Assembly: GCF_014529535.1 (NCBI RefSeq)
Contig: NW_023503372.1
Span: 810,075 to 874,074, forward strand
From: Bradysia coprophila
Lineage: Eukaryota > Arthropoda > Insecta > Diptera > Sciaridae
Reading direction: 5' to 3'
Length of the DNA stretch: 64,000 bases
A program made the position numbers and the translations under genes. The notes beneath the pieces were generated by a model. The model was not told the DNA's origin. It saw only the letters and a program-made list of their open reading frames with translations, and did no database searches. Shown here piece by piece: positions 57,551 to 64,000 of this stretch; positions within the stretch are counted from its first letter, which is position 1; the number at the start of each line of letters is the position of its first letter.

Positions 57551-60500
57551 TTTAGCACATAATTTTGATGTTCACTTTGCTCTTCTACGGTTCGGGTTAT
57601 TATATGTTTATCGAATGTGATATGGGACAATCGCACTTAACACTGTTATTGCGTATAGACTCGATTCGAGCAAGAAAAAAAAATTATTTTTCATCTGATT
57701 GTAATACGCATCTCTGAAAAAAAGAAATTTAAATGATGAGTATGGTTCAAGTATGTGTACTCAGTATGTATAGAGTTTATGATCACTGAAGAAACAACGA
57801 CGAGGGAGGCTATACAAAACGAATTGTATGTACACCTGTCGGGTGCTTAACATCATCATATAATATCTAATGTGATATCATATGTTCGATTTCAATTACC
57901 AGCGAGCATCAGAGACGCACAAGAATTTTTTATTGCTGGTAACATAAAACTCATATTGTGGCACACACAGAGTTCAAGAGGGAACGACAGCTGTGCAACT
58001 ATTATTTCTGCTAATGGATGGATGCTATAAGTGTTATAAGGTTTTTCGAATGTTTTTTTTCACCATTTTCGGTTGTTAATATTGAGTTTAACTAAACGAA
58101 AATGTTACTTGCACATGAGACGTGCACATTATGTGCTTGTTTTGGTTGTAAATTGCGTTGGAATGTTGAGAAATTAATACACCGACTTTTTTGTATCATT
58201 TTCCTAATTGGATAATTATTGTTTGTAGCTAAACTAGGAGAAAATTTGGTTGCATTAGCTTTATTTGGATGAAATAAAATTTGTTGAGTGAACGAACGAG
58301 ATCAGTAGATTAATGGGCTGCGTCTAATATTTCGGAGTTAATTTGAAGTGGAACATTAAATGTTGGATCGTTAAAATGCTACAATTGAACATGACATCGT
58401 AAATGAGACATTTAAATGAGTGACTTATTCGTCCAGGCCAACCGATGATAAACTTCTGTAACCGGCTTTACTTGCACGGCATTTGCATTCAAAGTTTGTT
58501 TTGTTTTGTGATAAGCTAAATTACCCAGATAATGGTTCTCGTCTTCATTTGAAACCAACTAATTGCATAAGTATCATATCGTTAAGTAAATGGCGCAGTG
58601 TTGTACGAAAATAGAGTACAGCAGGTTACTCAGACGGTTACGACTGTAGGCATCTGTTATCGACAACGATGACAACAATGATGAGCTCTAGATTTAGTTC
58701 TCTTATATTGTAAAAAGTCAAAAGATCAAATGAATGAAGTACAAGATTCAGTAAGGACAGGTCTGTCAAACGATGTGTAAGCACTAAACAAAAGAAGTAA
58801 CATATTCAGTGATATTTTTGCTTGTAAAAGGTTACCATGAGCGAGGTAATTTTTGAATTATCATCAGAAGGACCATGAGTGAAATCATCACTCATTGTTG
58901 TAATTGAGACATTACACGTTTTACAAATTAACAGAATATTAGGCCCTGGGACAAATTGAACATTCTATTCTTCAGTCGAGTCACAAAAATGTCGATCCAC
59001 TCTTCAAAACAGGCATTTGAAATGTAGAGCTTTGCCGAGTAAGTAAACTAATTCGAAATCGTGCTGTAACTCTCCGAAACTTTGTGACTTTAATTTACAA
59101 GATGTAGCAGTGAACGATGTAGTCAAATGTTCCTGAGTCCTGAGTTAGGTTCAGTTTTTGCTAACCGTGTGCTCTTAGGATAAAAGCGTGGAAGCGATGT
59201 GCTTACACCTAACGATGGTTTACTAATACTGAATACTGACTCATGGAAAGCTCTCAAGAGGTTACAACTATTGAGAAATAAAGTGCGTAACGGTTAGGCA
59301 ACAATTTGAGTCCGTTGGATACGTCTAGGTGCCCTGAGTACGAAACACATGTCCGTTAGTCCCAAAGCCGTCAGAGGTTTCACTGCAACCGCTTCACAAA
59401 AAAAAATAAAAATTATGTTGCGGCAGGTAACTATGGATGCGTGTTTCGTTTTCAGGGCATCGAGACTTAACCAACTTGCTAGGCCACCATTTGTGTACAA
59501 AACCTATGTTGTCTAGTGAGTCTAGACTCTCGAGATTTTTTTTTTTTTTTAAAGAAAACCGTTCTGAGACGCCGCCCACCATTTCCATAAAGTATCTACC
59601 GCTACTTAGCAATAACATTGGCTGATTTCACGTAAACTACGGAACATAGAAAATTGACAGCAAGTGGAGAACATGCACACATGTCAATGATTTCCTAATG
59701 TAGTAGGATTGTGTTCTAAAAAACGTCTGTCTACCTGGTCAGATCAAAAGTTGATTTGATTTTAAATAAAGGTTGTGCTGCGTATGCTTCTTCAACTACG
59801 AAGTCTCAACAATCTGCTAACTTAGAGTTCAAGCAGAGTAATGACCACATTGTTTCACCCAGGAATGTAATCCGACTGATGAAGAGTTCATGGTGTTCAA
59901 GGCCTAACAATATAATAAGGTGTAACATGATCGAAAGATCAATAGGTCTAAAGAGGTACATACTATCGACACATCAAAATTATTGCTTGCATTTAATCAT
60001 CACGTCCTTAAAAACTTTGTGAGCATCGTCTAACAGGTTTACATGCATAACATGCAGGTACAAAATTTTTCGCATTATCCCGACAAGAAAAAATCTGGGT
60101 GCAAGGTAAGAAACCCTTTTGCTGTATAGGTGTAACATTATTGTAACAACGTGCAACAACAGGAGACGTACACATTTTTTATCAATAACATTCCGTAAAT
60201 CGGATCGTTTGAATAGTTTTCACGTCTAGAAATCTTGTTTTGTTATTGTTGTCCTTAACAGTAATTCCCATCAATTTTTAACACGGTGCCGTGCTAACAC
60301 GAATATTCATTGTCTAAATAATGAAAATTAATACAATTTTCAAGTAAAACCAAGAACAGATCACATAAATTCGGAACGAGTGAATTTAAAATGGAAATTC
60401 GGAAAATGTTTGGTCGAGATGCACCACAAAATTCCTAAACAAAAAAAAAATCGACAAAAAAGCGTGACACAAACAACACAAAACTCACTTCGTTAAAACA

Positions 60501-61189
60501 TTCCCATTTGTGTAACGGCTGAATTCATCTATTTCACAGTCTTTTAACACAAAATTCCACTTAGTTTAAGGCACTTTTCAACATAAAATTATAACCAACG
60601 ACTAACGCGAAATAAATAAAATTTGAGTTATGAACCACTACGAATTGTAATGACGAGTGAGTCTTTCACTTTTTTTTTGTATTGAATGTTTGGCAGAAAT
60701 GCGGCTTCGATCATCGATATCGAAGTTCCAATCGAAAATGGTGCGAAGTAATTAGCAAAATCCCAGCCGCAATAATATTTGCCATGTGGTTTTTGACAAC
60801 TGTCAAAAACATCTGTTTCACCATCATCGTGTTGTCTTGTTGTGTCTTGTTGATGAAGTCGCTGGAGTGTTTGAAGATCGTAAATTATAGTGCAATTGCT
60901 GTGCGAAAGTAGTGAATTTGTTTGAAATTAATTTAAATTCCGAGTACGGACAGTCAATATTTTAAAATATTGTAGCTACAAGTGGCGGACAGTGAATATT
61001 TGATTATAATACGTGAGTCGTCTCAGTAGAAAGGCAGCATTTCTTAAGATAATTTGCTTGGTGAGTACCATAGACGACTCTAATTTGTTTTGATTTTGTT
61101 TGACACGTTTATAGAAGATTTAACATTTGTGTGTTGACAAATGTTTTCGCTCCTTTTCACCTGATTTTTCAACAATAATGACAAATGAC

Positions 61190-61400
61190 ACTCTCTGTTT
61201 TCATTTGACCTGTTACTGACGGCAAGCGTTATGACGAGTATTATTATCTGGTCTATTACTTCCATCTGTTGATTTCAAATCTTGTACTTCATTTTTTTAA
61301 CATGCATTTTACTATACTCATAAAGAACCACATTACCCAGAGCTTGTCATTATTATTGTCGTCGTTATCGATAACAGATGAATCGCTGTATGTGACAGGT
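61190..61400 (-). repeat. Interspersed repeat G, copy inverted to 34500-34710
   Basis: Reads on the minus strand in the same order as the copy at 34500: TCGATAACGACGACAATAAT, GGGTAATGTGGTTCTTTATG, GAAGTACAAGATTTGAA, GGAAGTAATAGACCAGATAA, CTTGCCGTCAGTAACAGG. Confidence 0.7.
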
Positions 61401-61859
61401 TAACATAGCTTTCTAGCTAGATCAATGTAAATGAAGACATCAGATTACTTTTATTTGCTTAGGCTCACCCTGCCTAGACAAGAAAACGAATGTCGTTCCA
61501 TAGTTGAAAATACTTTGAAGTAAAAGATTTGATTCGAAAACCTTGCCATGTCGTCTGAAAGAGATGACATAAGAAAATATGTGTGCTTGCCATGCCATAG
61601 ACTTAGACCTCATCGCTTACTTCATTTCGAGGAAATATAAATAAATCCCATCGTCTTTTCAAAGGCTGTGGATGATAATGACCATGAGTCGCAGAGAAAA
61701 ATAAGCATGGGAAAGCCACTGACACATCGAATAGCAGTCACGTCATTTTCACCCACCGTAGCACCTTTTGAAAAGTCGATTGAATTTATATTTCAAAGCT
61801 TAGGAATTGCCATTTCCGAGCTTACGCTTTTTAAGTGTAACATTTTCGGATTACCTGAA

Positions 61860-62060
61860 TTCAACCTGATCTGATAGCAAAATTTTCCGGTTGAGCTTAA
61901 ATCTAAAATTGAAAATTCAGGATTAGGTTGGGTTAGGGTAGAACCATTTCTGGTTCAGGTGAGGCTTAGATCTAACCCGAAATTGAAAATTCAGGTTGAG
62001 GTCAAGAACAGGGTTAAGCTGAATAGTTCAGTTCAACAGGTTAACCAAGACCCGTTCCCA
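61860..62060. repeat. TTCAGGTT-rich interspersed stretch
   Basis: Repeated GAAAATTCAGGTT, GGTTAGG and GTTCAGGT words. The same texture is found at 8075-8215 (copine 1 intron) and 15030-15140 (membrane-gene intron). Confidence 0.55.
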
Positions 62061-64000
62061 ACCTTAAAGCCGTAGAAGCCACCCTCGCAGCTGTCCACCA
62101 TTCACATTTGAAAGCTAAATCCTGTTTTCATTTCTTCACTCATTTCTTTTTCGTCCGAGATATAATGAACAATTTTGATTGATTCCATTTCCAACCAATT
62201 TTCGCATCAGATTAGCAAAAATGGATAGAAAATTTACGATTTTCGAAAGGTAATAATGGATATAACGACGAGTAGGTACTTTCGATCCATTAAATTTTCA
62301 TCCCTTGTTTCAATAGACATAATTTGAAAATCAAATTTCAAAAACTCATTACGAGAGGAGAAGATAAAATTATGATGAATCGGTTTGAAAAATGTATTTA
62401 TCAAGAAAAACTGTTCAATCATGGCAAATGAAGGTAATTACCACCAGTCGAGGTATGCGTTTCATTCGACACTTTCATCAGTTTTTCATTTTCTGTCGTG
62501 TGATATTGAAAAATGAGAAATTATACATCTTTAAGTTCGTAGTGAGGCAGTATCACAATTTCTTTTAACCTTTTAGATTCTGTGTGGATCAGCTGAAAAG
62601 CGGCTGAAGTAAATTCATACTGCAATGTTACTACTGTAGTTCTGACTGTAGGTAGATCTTGGTATTGTCATCATTTGACCATCAGCAGTATTCTGTATTT
62701 CAGTTTGCCATCAGCATATGGGTAACTCCAGGGTTAGTTGCGTTACAAATTTCGTTGTTTGTGAGGCATAAAGTGAGCTGTGTGGCCTATGTTTTTCGGT
62801 AACAAATCAGTCTATAAATTGTCTAATACTCAGGAGACCCAGTGCTTTCATGCCAACAAGAATTGGAATTTTTAGCCTGCGAAGTGTGACTTGTGTGATC
62901 GAGAAGTTCGGCGGTTAGTTGCGTTACACATTCGTAACTTTTCGAAATATTTTCATCAATAAACTGATTTCTGTAAACTTTTTTTCCCTGAAAGCTATGG
63001 TCAAGACGCGCAGTTTAAGGTGAGGTTGGTAGCCTAAAATTTGTGGAAGATATGCCTATAAAAGTGATATTTTTCGGTGGTCATTAATAGCCAGAAATAG
63101 TTTTTTTTCGAAATTGGTGGTTGTTATCCCACAGAAAATGTTGATTTGGCTCAAAACCGTTTAAAAAAAATGGTTACAAAATTTTTCGAGATAACCTCGA
63201 CGAGTCAAAATTCGAGGATGACACTTATCACCACTGGGAAGCTGATTTAACCTACTTCACTCACCCAACTAACCTGATCTAGCCAAAGTTATTTTTCCCG
63301 TGTTTCCCGTTTAGTGAAATTGGTTTAGGTTTCGTGAAATAAAGTAGAACTTTCAAAAATTTGGTAAAAACAAGCATAACTTTTATGGTGGTATCTCCCC
63401 GAAAATTTCGGCCACCGACCTAATATATGGCTTAAAGGACGCGTCTGGTCAACAGCTTTCAAAGAAAAAAAACTTCGAAAAGTCTCAAATTAGCTGGAAT
63501 TACCCATATATTTCTAAAGTGTACCACGTTCCGACTGTTCTGCATTTAATGTCTGATACGTTGGGAATATGGTATCAAAACTTTATTGACGACGTTTGAC
63601 AGTTGCATTTAACTTTGCAAAAAAACGGTGAATGTATATTGTATAGCTGATTCTACTACTTCGGTTGTTTCAACTCTTTTGTAAAAATAGCTTCAAAATC
63701 TATTTCATTAGTTTTAACAATAATTTCACTATGTAAGTGAACACCAACCAGATTTCATCGATTATTTTTGTTACCGTTGTTGCTAACATATGACTGTATC
63801 GGAATACTCAATATATTTCTCATGACCTTTGTAATTTTCTCCATACACTTTGGCGTGTGAGGCGGAGGGGTCTGAAGTTCGAAATTTTCCGTGTGTACGA
63901 TTGGTGCATGGTCCCTATGGTCATCGAAAGCCACCATAGATTTCCCTACGACAACTACTACTATTTTCAGGTTAAGCAAAGAATAAGCACGAACCTCACA

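Larger units (their letters stand above)
57551..64000. other. 6.4 kb region without a supported gene
   Basis: Contains the Star promoter side, repeat G copies (58655-58770 plus; 61190-61400 minus), a TTCAGGTT-rich stretch (61860-62060), and a GGATCAGCTGAAAAGCGGCT repeat copy at about 62585-62650. GTTAGTTGCGTTACA occurs twice (about 62738 and 62914). GTGAGT donors at about 61012 and 61061 follow unspliced-looking sequence and could end 5' UTR exons of a plus-strand gene beyond the window, but nothing proves it. Confidence 0.4.

Noticed and set aside
60682-60912. 76-residue frame with a hydrophobic segment
   Set aside because: Its apparent start is not a strong ATG context. The region looks like a 5' UTR or promoter, and no homology was recognised.

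Overview
The window looks like nuclear DNA of a nematoceran fly. Supporting signs are very AT-rich spacers, many GT-AG introns of 50-75 bp, a Star (EGFR-pathway) orthologue, and a dense load of small inverted-repeat transposons. Three copine genes and a fungal-type GH24 lysozyme would suit a fungus-gnat relative (Sciaroidea), but that placement is inference. No bacterial operons, rRNA operons, tRNAs or CRISPR arrays were seen.

Layout. 0-1.85 kb: a cluster of fold-back elements. 2.0-3.5 kb: a four-exon gene with an acidic region and one C2HC zinc finger, assembled here from splice sites. 4.9-7.0 kb: a six-exon secreted serine protease with three C-terminal PAN/apple-like modules. 7.4-9.35 kb: copine gene 1 (minus). 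9.4-12.75 kb: spacer with a complete 1.2 kb GC-ended element flanked by 10-bp target duplications. 13.0-16.5 kb: a seven-exon, about eight-helix membrane protein (minus). 18.6-19.7 kb: an intronless class A GPCR. 20.36-21.92 kb: a transposon with 8-bp target duplications and a palindromic satellite inside. 22.2-23.0 kb: the 3' end of an R2-group LINE. 24.76-26.5 kb: copine gene 2. 27.1-30.0 kb: a second, larger member of the 8-bp-duplication family. 31.05-32.04 kb: an acidic orphan gene. 32.5-34.7 kb: a nest of repeats that includes a 5S rRNA-like fragment. 35.66-36.34 kb: a GH24 lysozyme gene. 38.8-40.6 kb: copine gene 3. 40.75-45.09 kb: a complete, apparently intact PIF/Harbinger transposon with transposase and MADF-BESS genes. 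49.5-57.55 kb: the Star gene with two long introns. 57.6-64 kb: no convincing coding sequence.

How genes relate. The three copines lie on the same strand at roughly 15 kb spacing and share one intron position, so they are a dispersed tandem family in which copies 1 and 2 are closest. The secreted protease and lysozyme are plausible defence or digestive factors. Star would act in the secretory pathway on EGF ligands. Repeats fill most of the remaining sequence, and several families recur across the window. Exon structures were built by eye from frame continuity and splice consensus, and no database search was run.
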